NCBI RefSeq assembly: GCF_036320965.1
Contig: NC_092264.1
Coordinates: 16,470,775 to 16,534,774, forward strand
Origin: Panulirus ornatus
Taxonomy: Eukaryota > Arthropoda > Malacostraca > Decapoda > Palinuridae
Reading direction: 5' to 3'
Length of the DNA stretch: 64,000 bases
The position numbers and the translations under genes are program-made. Below the pieces are notes generated by a model. That model did no database searches and was not told the origin of the DNA. It was given only the letters and a program-made list of their open reading frames with translations. Shown one piece after another: positions 33,164 through 46,561 of the stretch. Each line of letters opens with the position of its first letter. The stretch's first letter is position 1.

Positions 33164-34215
33164 CTTTCTCTTGACCTCCTGTCTCTTTTATACATCTCCC
33201 ACTCAATTTCATTTTTTCCCTCCAAAAATCGTCCAAATGCCTCTCTCTTCTCTTTCACTAATAATCTTACTTCTTCATCCCACCACTCACTACCCTTTCT
33301 ACTCAACCCACCTCCCACGCTTCTCATGCCACAAGCATCTTTTGCGCACTCCATCACTGATTCCCTAAATACATCCCATTCCTCCCCCACTCCCCTTACT
33401 TCCATTGTTCTCACCTTTTTCCATTTTGTACTCAGTCTCTCCTGGTACTTCCTCACACAAGTCTCCTTTCCAAGCTCACTTACTCTCACCACCCTCTTCA
33501 CCCCAACATTCACTCTTCTTTTCTGAAAACCCATACAAATCTTCACCTTAGCCTCCACAAGATAATGATCAGACATCCCTCCAGTTGCACCTCTCAGCAC
33601 ATTAACATCCAAAAGTCTCTCTTTCGCGCGCCTGTCAATTAACACGTAATCCAATAACGCTCTCTGGCCATCTCTCCTACTTACATACGTATACTTATGT
33701 ATATCTCGCTTTTTAAACCAGGTATTCCCAATCACCAGTCCTTTTTCAGCACATAAATCTACAAGCTCTTCACCATTTCCATTTACAACACTGAACACCC
33801 CATGTATACCAATTATTCCCTCAACTGCCACATTACTCACCTTTGCATTCAAATCACCCATCACTATAACCTGGTCTCGTGCATCAAAACCACTAACACA
33901 CTCATTCAGCTGCTCCCAAAACACTTGCCTCTCATGATCTTTCTTCTCATGCCCAGATGCATATGCACCAATAATCACCCATCTCTCTCCATCAACTTTC
34001 AGTTTTACCCATATTAATCGAGAATTTACTTTCTTACATTCTATCACATACTCCCACAACTCCTGTTTCAGGAGTACTGCTACTCCTTCCCTTGCTCTTG
34101 TCCTCTCACTAACCCCTGACTTTACTCCCAAGACATTCCCAAACCACTCTTCCCCTTTACCCTTGAGCTTCGTTTCACTCAGAGCCAAAACATCCAGGTT
34201 CCTTTCCTCAAACAT
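33151..34215 (-). pseudogene. AP-type endonuclease of the minus-strand LINE
   Basis: A 354-codon frame starting at the internal Met of MFEERNLDVLALSETKLKGK, because the real N-terminus upstream is broken by indels. Catalytic endonuclease features are visible: ETK (Glu), GAYASG, VMGDLNAK (Asp and Asn), LLDYVLIDRR (Asp) and SDHYLVEAKV (Ser-Asp-His). The N-terminal Asn-containing strand is lost from this frame. After the domain comes a basic linker, and the frame ends in a frameshift (KRDRRSRERCKR). Confidence 0.88.
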
Positions 34216-34456
34216 ACTACCTATCTCTCAATTTTTCACATCTTGGTTACATCCACACACATTTAGACACCCCAATCTGAGTCTACGAGGAGGATAGCAC
34301 TCCCCGCGTGACTCCTTCTGTTTCCCATTTTTAGAAAGTTAAAATACAAGGAGGGGAGGATTTTTGGCCCCCCGCTCCCGTCCCCTCTAGTCGCCTTCTA
34401 CGACACGTGAGGAATGCGTGGGAAGTATTCTTTCACCCCTATCCCCAGGGATAAAA

Positions 34457-34697
34457 TATATATATATATATACCCATACACACACACATATACACACAAA
34501 CACACACATGCACACATATATATACATATGAAAAATGTAAGAAATAATTTAGAAAACTGAAACTTCTAGCTTGAAATGAAATGAAAAATGAATGTCATAT
34601 AATGTTTCAACCTCTGGCTATTTAAAAGGGAAATGTATAGATTCATTTACACAAAGCGTCAATAGTAGTTTTCATCAATTTAACCACTGTATCATAC

Positions 34698-34732
<35 letters not shown>
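34457..34732. other. Short unique spacer ending in (AT)n
   Basis: A CA/TA-rich stretch (34457-34530), then about 170 bases of unique-looking DNA, then (AT)n at 34703-34732 that abuts a LINE fragment. Confidence 0.6.
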
Positions 34733-34735
<3 letters not shown>

Positions 34736-35025
34736 TCACTGAGAACCAATCACTTTCCTCTCTTCCTACACATACACATGCCTTACATCCTCGATAAAAA
34801 CTTTTCACTGCTTCTAACAACTTGCCTCCCACACCATATATTCTTAATACCTTCCACAGAGCATCTCTATCAACTCTATCATATGCCTTCTCCAGATCCA
34901 TAAATGCTACATACAAATCCATTTGCTTTTCTAAGTATTTCTCACATACATTCTTTAAAGCAAACACCTGATCCACACATCCTCTACCACTTCTGAAACC
35001 ACACTGCTCTTCCCCAATCTGATGC

Positions 35026-35030
<5 letters not shown>
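34733..35030 (-). mobile_element. Family A LINE, 298-bp RT fragment between two (AT)n arrays
   Basis: The minus strand reads [20 protein letters not shown] through [20 protein letters not shown] to [12 protein letters not shown]. Both ends stop exactly at (AT)n (34703-34732 and 35030-35094), with no LINE terminus and no tail. Confidence 0.9.

Positions 35031-35094
<64 letters not shown>
35030..35094. repeat. (AT)n array
   Basis: About 64 bases. The minus-strand LINE on the left is cut at GATGCTCTGTA, and the short element on the right begins at TTATCCCTGGGGAT. Confidence 0.95.
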
Positions 35095-35097
<3 letters not shown>

Positions 35098-35342
35098 CCC
35101 TGGGGATAGGGGATTAAGAATACTTCCCACGTATTCCCTGCGTGTCGTAGAAGGCGACTAAAAGGGGAGGGAGCGGGGGGCTGGAAATCCTCCCCTCTCG
35201 TTCTTTTTTTTTTTTTTTTTTTTTTCCAAAAGAAGGAACAGAGAATTGGGCCAGGTGAGGGTATTCCCTCAAAGGCCCAGTCCTCTGTTCTTAACGCTAC
35301 CTCGCTAATGCGGGAAATGGCGAATAGTTTGAAAGAAAGAAA

Positions 35343-35344
<2 letters not shown>
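35092..35344 (+). mobile_element. LINE head-and-tail short element, copy B (most complete)
   Basis: The copy starts at TTATCCCTGGGGATAGGGG exactly as the full-length LINE does at 56603. It carries CTTCCCACGTATTCCCTGCG and AGGGAGCGGGGGGCTGGAAA, a T-run, the element-specific CCAAAAGAAGGAACAGAG and GGTGAGGGTATTCCCTC, and ends with CGCTACCTCGCTAATGCGGG and AATGGCGAATAGTTTGAAAG before (AT)n. At about 250 bases with no frame, it is a non-autonomous element built from the two ends of family A. Confidence 0.85.

Positions 35345-35428
<84 letters not shown>
35345..35428. repeat. (AT)n followed by T-run
   Basis: (AT)n at 35345-35398, then about 30 T bases. The T-run is the poly-A tail of the adjacent minus-strand LINE. 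Confidence 0.95.
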
Positions 35429-35431
<3 letters not shown>

Positions 35432-36371
35432 CTTTGTCGCTGTCTCCCGCGTTTGCGAGGTAGCGCAAGGAAACAGACGAAAGAAATGGCCCAACCCCCC
35501 CCCCCCATACACATGTACATACACACGTCCACACACGCAAATATACATACCTACACAGCTTTCCATGGTTTACCCCAGACGCTTCACATGCCTTGCTTCA
35601 ATCCACTGACAGCACGTCAACCCCTGTATACCACATGACTCCAATTCACTCTATTTCTTGCCCTCCTTTCACCCTCCTGCATGTTCAGGCCCCGATCACA
35701 CAAAATCTTTTTCACTCCATCTTTCCACCTCCAATTTGGTCTCCCTCTTCTCCTCGTTCCCTCCACCTCCGACACATATATCCTCTTGGTCAATCTCTCC
35801 TCACTCATTCTCTCCATGTGCCCAAACCATTTCAAAACACCCTCTTCTGCTCTCTCAACCACGCTCTTTTTATTTCCACACATCTCTCTTACCCTTACGT
35901 TACTTACTCGATCAAACCACCTCACACCACACATTGTCCTCAAACATCTCATTTCCAGCACATCCATCCTCCTGCGCACATCTCTATCCATAGCCCACGC
36001 CTCGCAACCATACAACATTGTTGGAACCACTATTCCCTCAAACATACCCATTTTTGCTTTCCGAGATAGTGTTCTCGACTTCCACACATTTTTCAAGGCT
36101 CCCAAAATTTTCGCCCCCTCCCCCACCCTATGATCCACTTCCGCTTCCATGGTTCCATCCGCTGACAGATCCACTCCCAGATATCTAAAACACTTCACTT
36201 CCTCCAGTTTTTCTCCATTCAAACTCACCTCCCAATTGACTTGACCCTCACCCCTACTGTACCTAATAACCTTGCTCTTATTCACATTTACTCTCAACTT
36301 TCTTCTTCCACACACTTTACCAAACTCAGTCACCAGCTTCTGCAGTTTCTCACATGAATCAGCCACCAGCG

Positions 36372-36374
<3 letters not shown>
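35399..36374 (-). mobile_element. Family A LINE, 5'-truncated young minus-strand copy
   Basis: On the minus strand it begins at TACAGCGCTGGTGGC directly after (AT)n and runs to the TGA, the short 3' UTR and a poly-A tail (T-run on the plus strand). Its variants (CTGTCAGCGGATGG) group it with the copies at 18 kb and 59 kb. Confidence 0.92.
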
Positions 36375-36410
<36 letters not shown>

Positions 36411-36417
36411 CATACAT
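35617..36417 (-). CDS. Family A RT C-terminal part (5'-truncated)
   Basis: The frame is open for 266 codons. The first 15 or so residues (YIYIYIY) come from the AT array and are not part of the LINE protein. LINE sequence begins at [20 protein letters not shown], just after the FADD motif, which is lost, and continues to the end of the protein ([14 protein letters not shown]). It has no catalytic core. Confidence 0.8.
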
Positions 36418-36431
36418 ATATATATATATAT

Positions 36432-36912
36432 GATTTATTTATTGTATCTTTTATACCTGATCGTCATTTCCCGCGTCAGCGAAGTAGCGCAAGGGAACAG
36501 ACGAAGAATGGCCCATCCTCTCATATATGCATATATAAATGCCTATACGTGGATATATACATACACATACATATCAACACATATACATATACACAGATGT
36601 ATACATAAATACACATGTACATATACATGCTTGCCTTCATTCATTTCTGGCACTACCCCGCCCCAATGGAAACAGCATTGCTACACCCTGCTTCAGCGAG
36701 GTAGGGCCAGAAAAACTGTCAGAAAAGGCCACCTTCGTTCACACACAGTCTCTTGCTGCTATGTGTAATCTATCGAAACCACAGCTCCTTATCCACATCC
36801 GGGCCTGAGCCAGGTACCCATTGTATCGACCAACCCCTAGGGATGGATGAATAACTGGGTTGACTGTAAACGTCATGCCACTGGCAGGATTGCATGGGTG
36901 ATTGGTATATTT
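36432..36912 (-). mobile_element. SINE-like element with a LINE-derived 3' half
   Basis: Read on the minus strand from 36912: a head unrelated to the LINE (CAACCCAGTTATTCATCC, GGTTGGTCGATACAATGGGT), then GGCCCGGATGTGGATAAGGA and AGCTGTGGTTTCGATAGATT, which match the long 3' UTR of family A. Next come GTGTATATGTATATGTG-type sequence, TGGGCCATTCTTCGTCTG and the terminus CGCTACTTCGCTGACGCGGG. The head has a weak B-box-like CAATCCTGCC, so a tRNA origin is possible but not shown. Mobilisation by family A is inferred from the shared 3' region. Confidence 0.65.
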
Positions 36913-37414
36913 TCCCCAATTCTGTCAGTTTTTGGTTGTGCCAGGTTATTTTTCATTCATATGGAGACTTTCGGTGTAGGGGAACCTTACAGGGGAAATA
37001 CATACAGGTAAGGACTAGAAAGGTGCTGTCCTAAAGGATGATGCAGATTCATACTGGGTTGTGTCACCTTGGGTCGAAAACCTTTGCTTGTATGCTAAAG
37101 GCTCTCTTAGTTTGAACCTTAAATAAAGGGAATTTTCTCCTTTCAGCAAGACTAATTTCCTCTAAGGGTTTAGAATGTTGGGAGCAGCTACAGGACAAAC
37201 ATTAACCATCCAAGTCAGAGTGGACTTGTTGGATCACATGGCCCATACATCTGGCTGTTTCACACTTGCTGCTCCAAATGGCAGAAATAGACAATAACCC
37301 CTTGCAGGGACAAGCTTTTCCAAAGCAAAATGACCATGTTTTTCTGGGGCATTTTTAAAGTAAGCTTTCTTACCTTGTCAAGGTTATCTCATGCCATTTT
37401 AAGATCATCTCTCC
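36913..37414. other. Anonymous DNA
   Basis: About 500 bases with balanced composition and no recognisable gene, repeat or transposon end. Confidence 0.45.
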
Positions 37415-38335
37415 TACTCACAGGCTTGCTTTGGTACAGGCTATTGGCAGGCTGGCACTGCTGAAGGCTCTTGGCAGGCTGGCAATGGTGCGGGCTATTG
37501 GCAGGCTGGTATTGGTGCTGGCTACTGGCACTGTTACTAGCCAATGGCAGGCTGGCACTGGTGTAGCTACTGACAAACTGGCACTTGTGCAGATTACTGG
37601 CTGGCTGGTGCTAGCTAGTTGCAGGTTGGCACTGTTGCTGCTTTTTGACAGACTGGCACCAGTGTGGACTACTTGCAGGCCGGCACTGGTGCTAGCTAAT
37701 GGTAGGCTGATACTGGTGCTGGCTAATGGCAGGCTGGCACTAGTGCAAGCTACTGTCAGAGCATCACTGGCACTGGTGCATGCTACTGGCAGGCTGGCTA
37801 CTGGTAAACAGGCACTAGACGTGTATACTGGTAAACTGGCACTGGACTTGTGTACTGGTAAGTTGGCACTGGTGCTGGATACTGGCACTGGTGTAGGCTG
37901 CTGGCTGGCATTAATGCTGGCAGGCTTGCACTGGTGCAGGTTATTGGCAAGCTACTCTACTGGTGGACTGTCACTAGTGCTGGCAAGCTGGTACTGGTGT
38001 AGGCTACTGGTAAGCTAGCACCGATGCTGGCTGGTGTTATTACTGGAAGGCCTACTCTGGTGCAAGTTCCTGGCAGTTTGTCATTGGCTACTGGCACGCT
38101 GGCACTTTTGCAGACTACTGGCATGCTGGCTACTGGAATGTTGGTATTGGTACAGACTACTGGCAGGCTGGCATTGGTGCAAGGTATTGGGAAGTTTATA
38201 CTGGTGCTGGCTGTTGGGAGGCTGGCACTGATGCTGGATACTAGGAAGCAGGTAATAGTCCAGGTACTGGCAGGTCAGCACTGATGCTGGGTGCTGGCAC
38301 CAGTGTAAGCCACTGGTAGGCTACAATTAATGCAC
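37415..38335. repeat. 27-bp degenerate minisatellite
   Basis: About 920 bases built from variants of GGCAGGCTGGCACTGGTGCT followed by GGCTACT, 27 bases per unit, with some shortened units. Because 27 is a multiple of three, long frames stay open on both strands (37431-38018 and 38024-38284 on plus, 37418-37888 on minus). They read as repeated GRLALVLAT-like or SASLPVAC-like nonapeptides. I interpret these frames as a by-product of the repeat, not as genes. Confidence 0.9.
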
Positions 38336-40204
38336 AGTTGAATCAGTAGGTTCCTCTATATTGTGTTTTATTGTATTAAAACTCCATTTTGAGGGGATAT
38401 TACTGAAGGATGTAATCTGGCTGTGGCAGCCTAAGTATTGAGAATACTATCAATTGTGACCTCTTTGACAGGTTCCTGCTTTTCATCGACTGTGGGGATG
38501 GAAGACCCTGAAGACTTGACCAAAATATGATTAATGATTTGTTGAGAATATCATAAGACATACAGGATAATTTCAACAGAAACATGTTAATCAAAGTAGT
38601 ATGGTCAGGCGTGTTTAAAAAGATTAGGAACTTGCCAAAGAAACATGGATCAGTATTTAACTTTTTTTTATAAAATGTTCCTAGAGACTGGTTAATGTGA
38701 GACATCTTAAGAGAATACACATGAAAATTTAGGAAGCTTGATTTAAGGAAGCATCCTAAGACACTGGAACTGATAAACATAATGTATTACAGACCCCCAA
38801 CTACTGTATTAATGCTTTTAAAACTAAGTCCCGGATATGGCATATTTTTCCATGCTACAGAGAGAGGGTAATTCAAATACTATATCATTACCTACCCTCT
38901 GCCCACTGACGGAAACGAGGCCACCTGATAATGAATGTACACTTAAAGTTATAAAACTTATGGCAGTGATTTTTTTGAAGAATGAAATGAAAAATACAAA
39001 CCCAAATCATGAATAAAATTAATCTTTTTTTCCACAGGATATCTTCTGTGCACATTAGATCTTAGAGAGAAATATTAAAGAAGATAAAGATGATCTACTG
39101 AGAAAGATATCTAAAATATACAAATATGATACAAATACTTTTAAGTTAATCCCTTGAGCACAATGGTACGACCTTCAGGTATGATCACCTGACCTTTGAC
39201 CTGACCCTTATGGGTCAGGTCGGAGATCACGTCATCATACCAGTCTTATGCCATACATGTCAAGGGGGTAATGAGTAAGTACAAAGGACTGCTGCTTATT
39301 TTCTAAGACAATATGAAATGTTCACTAATTACAACAAATTTAATCATCATTATTTACCACAAATGATCCTCTTAAGTTATGAGTACTTTGTGAGTATTCC
39401 CATGGTTATTTAGGACTTTGATGGTAAGAATACTAAACACATACCACAAATAACCAGATTCAGGTGGCTGCATCTAAAGCTAGGAACATCTTGCATGATT
39501 GTACTCTTGAGGGACATGGGTTTTAGCAGGTGAAGAATTTAGGAAGGTGTTCAGTAGGAAGAGAAAGATTGGAAAATATAAGAAAAGGAGGGTGGTGTCA
39601 GCTCTCTTGAGGCTCAACCCAAGTACTCTGATGCCAAGGATGATGAACCATATGATGCTTCACAAACAGCCAGCAGTAGAACCAATCACAAGTAAGGATA
39701 CAAGTATATATGCCTTAGGATGAGGGAGTTATTTATGGCATGAGGTCTTAGCTTGCCAGGGTCATTAAGGCCCTCAATGTCAAGTTGCAACCACATAATC
39801 CAAAATTTCTAGAGCACCTATTCCAGGTGTTCAAGAAAATTCTAAAATCATATATGGTCTCGAGTACAAACATGTAAGCAAAACATATATACAGCATACT
39901 ACAGACACGCTATATATGTCACCCCATTATCTTTTTCAGAAAAACTTGAGAACATAATATTCTTAGGTCTCTTAAGTATATATACATGTTCTAGAAAAGA
40001 AACCTTCAGGCATTCACTGGAGTTCCCATCATGATGTCCATTGCTATCCCATCTCAGGTGTAGCCAGGTGAAAGGAGAGGTTAGCTCATGCTTGTCATGT
40101 TTATTTGTGATATAAGAATAAATTTGGGTTCATGTACCAAATACAGTGTTTGTGTGTGTTTTGAACACTTTTTCTATACATGAAACAGTTCAAGGATGCA
40201 TGTA
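38336..40204. other. Anonymous AT-rich DNA
   Basis: About 1.9 kb with no supported gene. The 126-codon minus frame 38400-38780 has no recognisable motif. A perfect 9-bp hairpin (ACCTGACCC, loop TTAT, GGGTCAGGT) lies at 39199-39220 within GGTATGATCACCTGACC. Confidence 0.5.
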
Positions 40205-40575
40205 GTTTGAGATATATGTGTACTGAAGGACTGTGGGACCAGCACGGTGCAAGTGTCCTTAAGGTTTTGGCATGTAGCATGGTGCAAATGTACTGGAGGG
40301 TTGTGGGACCAGCATGTAGCATGGTGCAGGTGTAGTGGAGGGTTGTAGTTCCAGCATGTGGCATGATGCTGGTGTAGTGGAGGGTTGTGGGACCAGCTTG
40401 TAGCACTATGCAGATTTACTGGAGGGTAGTGGGACTGGCATGTGGCATGGTGCAGGTGTGCTGGAGGGTTGTGGGCCAACATGTGGTATAGTGCAGGTGT
40501 AGCGGTGCATTGTGGGACTAGCATTTGGTATGGTGCCAGTGTATGGGGATGCCATAGGTCTAGCATCTAGCATGG
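40205..40575. repeat. 42-bp degenerate minisatellite
   Basis: About nine units of the pattern GTGTACTGGAGGGTTGTGGG followed by ACCAGCATGTAGCATGGTGCAG, period 42. The period is a multiple of three, so minus-strand frames (40101-40406, 40174-40566) stay open and read as MLHAGPTTLHYTCT-like repeats. I regard these as repeat by-products. Confidence 0.88.
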
Positions 40576-42675
40576 TGTAGCATCAGGAGGCAAGTCAATT
40601 GGAGAGAAGAGTTTAAGTAAGAGGTTCACAAATGAGGGGCTGGAAGAGAGGCATCCATCATGAATAATGTCATAGGTAGAGGGACTTGATGTGTGAGTGT
40701 CATGTTGAGGGAGGATTTGAACATTATTACTAGTGTAGCAGGAAAGTTGATGGGAAGTTAGATGAATAACACCAGTCATATTGATATAAAAGAGGATGTG
40801 AGAATGAACCAAAAGGATTAAGTGATGCATCTGTTTGATATAAAATGATGACTAGAGCTGGTAAGGGAGACACTGCAGTACCACAGCGACTGGTGATTGT
40901 AACAGAGAGATGTGAGGTGCTATAGTGACAGATGATGGTGAGGGAGAGGCAAAGTGTTATAATGATGGGTCATCGTGAGGGGGAGATAATGAGGTGTTAC
41001 AGTGACAGGTCATGGTGAGGGAGGCATAAGGTGCCAGAGAGCTACTTGTGTCTAACTTGAAGTGTATGGAATTAGAATACTACTTTTGTCTCACTAACGA
41101 AGTGCATGAAATTAGCATAATGTTCTAAAAGACAGGATGATTTGATTATCAGTGTACAGAGGAGTTGTTGGAATGATCTTGAAAAATATAGGAGAATAAG
41201 TATCATGCATGAGTTAAACAATATTGGAAGGCAATAACAGATGATTTGAAAGATGCTGGAAATGATGAAATAGCATATGTTGGTCAGGTAAGATGCTGTT
41301 GAAGGAGGTTAGAAAACACAGCCCTAGGGTAAGGTTGCTGGAAACCTAAACTGATTACAAAATTAGAAGATTCATAAAGAGGAACATATTAGATGTGGAG
41401 CAAAATGAATGGCCAGGGGTTGATGGTGGGGCAAGGCAGGTGTGTTATGTCTCTCTCGACAGAGATGTGAGGGAGATCAGATTATTAAGGTAGAGGGGTA
41501 CAGTGTGGAAAGAAGGAGAATGCTGCTAACAAACAAAAATGTAGAGAAACTATTGTATGTTAAGAATGAACTTGAAAGACAACTTTGAACATTAAGCTGA
41601 AAGTGAATAGCAATAACTGCAGAATAATTGTATACGATGGAAGAGATGTGGAGTGTAAGATGTGGCTAAACTGAGAGAAGCTGGACATGGCTACAGAATT
41701 CAGATATTTGTGGAGAACAATCAGTGTGATGGCAACATGGTCACAAAACCATGTTTAGCTTTAAGTTTGATCACTAGAAGTAAAGATGTGACTGTAGATG
41801 TAGAGGAGCTGGATGGAATAGTTGAGCCCATATTGAGGTATTGGATTGATTAAGATATGAAGAGTGAACATGGTGAAAAATAATGATGTAAAAGATAGGT
41901 ACAAAATACAGATTGGGACATTTATGATACAGTGTGGGCATGCTGAAAAGGTAAGGAAGGACCATGATATACAAGGTTAGAGTGAGGGGTTGGAGACATA
42001 CCCATGGAGACGAGGGTGCTGAAACGGAGATGAGTGGAAGAGATTCATCAGTGGCATCCCTGGTGGAAAGTGAGAGATGGCAGATTAGGTAGCTTTAGGA
42101 ATGCAGTTTAAAATTTGGAGAGTTGCTAGGAATTGAAGGCCCAGGGCCCCACTGTATCCTTTGGCATCCCTCCTCATCCTTTATCTGAAATCCTGCTCAT
42201 TACCTTGTTTAAAAGACCCCAGCCGCAATTACTATACAGAGATGAAAAATAAGTTATTCAGCTCTCTTCATATCACACAACATATCATCAGAACCATGAG
42301 TGGATACTTAACAAGTATACTCGCAAAAGTATTCATTGCATCTCACTTCATATACACTTTAAGGAAGGTACGGAGTCCATGAGGAAAAGGATGGTATTGA
42401 TGTCAGATGCCAATGGCGGGGGTAAAGCAGCAGAGACTTCCACTGTTTATTTAAAGGTAAACCCCATTGCTAAAGTAAACTTGATTAGGTACCCTTAGGG
42501 GGAGGTATCGCCCAATTGCATCAGGGCAATACTTTTAGACAAACACCTGAGGTGTACTGTCACTTATAGGTGTTGACAATTTTGGAGTCTCACTGCCTCT
42601 GGTAACACTTTGCTGGAGGTGCCCTCTGTCAGTGACTTGTCAAGGGTGAAGCACAAAAGGCTAAGAAGTGGCAAT
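40576..42675. other. Anonymous DNA with a short tandem repeat
   Basis: A degenerate repeat of about 40 bp (GAGGTG.TA.AGTGACAG.TCATGGTGAGGGAG) lies at about 40855-41030. The 63-codon frame at 41662-41853 is protein-like but unrecognised. The stretch 42124-42660 shows no gene. Nothing else is identifiable. Confidence 0.45.
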
Positions 42676-43663
42676 GGAACCATGGAAGCAGAAGTGAGTC
42701 ACTGGGTGGGCGAGGGGAAAATGGTTCTGGGAGCGATGAAGAACGTGTGGAAGGAGAGAACATTATCTCAGAGAGCAAAAATGGGTGTTTGAAGGAATAG
42801 CAGTTACCTTAATCTTATATGGTTGTGAGGCATGGGCTATATATAAGGTTGTATGGATGAGGGTGAATGTGTTGGAAATGAAATGTTTGAGGACATGTGG
42901 TGTGAGGTGGTTTGATCAAGTATGTAATGAGAGGGTAAGAGAGATGTGGGGGAATAAAAAGAGTATAGTTGAGAGAGCAGAAGTGGGTGTTGAAATGGTT
43001 TGGACATATGGAGAGAATGAGAGGAAAGATTGACAAAGGGTATATGTGTTAGAGGTGGAGTTTACAATGAGAAGCAGGAAACCAAACGAGGTGGAAGCAT
43101 GGAATGAAAAAGATTTTGAGCGATTGGGGCCTAAACATACAGAAGGGTGAGAGGCGTGCAAGGAACAGAGTGAAGTGGAATGATGTGGTATACTGGGGTT
43201 GATGTGCTGTCAATGGACTAAACCCTGCAGGGCATGTGAAGTGTCTGGGGTAAACCATGGAAAGTTTTGTGGGGCCTAGATGTGGAAAGGGAGCTGTGGT
43301 TTCGATGCATTATGCATGACAGCTAGAGACTGAGTGTGAATGAATGTGGCCTTTGCTGTCTTTTCCTAGCGCTACCTCGCATGCGTGCAGGGGGAGGGGG
43401 TTGTCATTTCATATGTGGCGGGGTGGTGACGGGAATGAATAAAGGCAGCAAGTATGAATTATGTACATGTGTATATATGTATATGTCTGTGTATGTATAT
43501 ATATGTATACGTTGAAATGTATAGGTATGTATATGTGCGTGTGTGGGCGTGTATGTATATACATATGTATATGGGTGGGTTGGGCCTTTCTTTCGTCTGT
43601 TTCCTTGTGCTACCTTGCTAACGCGGGAAACAGCGACAAAGCATAATGAAATAAATGAAAATA
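42676..43663 (+). mobile_element. Family A LINE, old 5'-truncated copy with long 3' UTR
   Basis: The copy begins at GGAACCATGGAAGCAGAAGT (DGTMEAEV), passes through ALYGCEAWA- and WFGH-equivalent regions with many frame breaks, then the long 3' UTR, and ends at GCGACAAAGCATAATG followed by ATTTATTT. It lies tail to tail with the next, minus-strand copy. Confidence 0.87.
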
Positions 43664-43681
43664 TATTTATTTATTTATTTA

Positions 43682-46454
<2,773 letters not shown>

Positions 46455-46465
<11 letters not shown>

Positions 46466-46560
46466 ATACGTGTATATGAGTGGATGGGCCATTCTTCGTC
46501 TGTTTCCTGGCGCTACCTCGCTGACACAGGAAACAGCGATTAAGTATGATGAATAAATCC
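46455..46560 (+). mobile_element. SINE/LINE 3' tail fragment
   Basis: After (TG)n: TGAGTGGATGGGCCATTC, TTCGTCTGTTTCCTGGCGC, CTACCTCGCTGACACAGGA and GCGATTAAGTATGATG. This is the terminus type of the SINE-like element at 36.4-36.9 kb. It is repeated at 59946-60052. Confidence 0.65.
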
Positions 46561-46561
46561 A

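Larger units (their letters stand above)
31151..34456 (-). mobile_element. Family A LINE, nearly full-length minus-strand copy
   Basis: Reading on the minus strand: a 5' UTR from about 34456 (CCCTGGGGATAGGGGTGAAAG), the endonuclease, the linker, the RT, the TGA-type stop region and a short 3' UTR ending in GCGACAAAGCAAAAAA at 31151. The length of about 3.3 kb matches the copy at 56.6-59.9 kb. It is disabled by N-terminal indels (about 34230-34330), a linker frameshift near 33165, a one-base loss near 32370 (TATGGGTGGGAGG for TATGGTGTGGGAGG) and a TGG to TGA nonsense change in the SPWLF motif near 32230. Confidence 0.93.

Noticed and set aside
36800..36912. A tRNA gene at the head of the SINE-like element.
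   Set aside because: Only a weak B-box-like string is visible. No A box, cloverleaf or anticodon arm could be drawn.
37418..38284. Possible secreted or repetitive protein genes in the 27-bp array.
   Set aside because: The period is a multiple of three and the unit lacks stops, so frames stay open on both strands. There is no signal peptide, flanking exon or other gene evidence.
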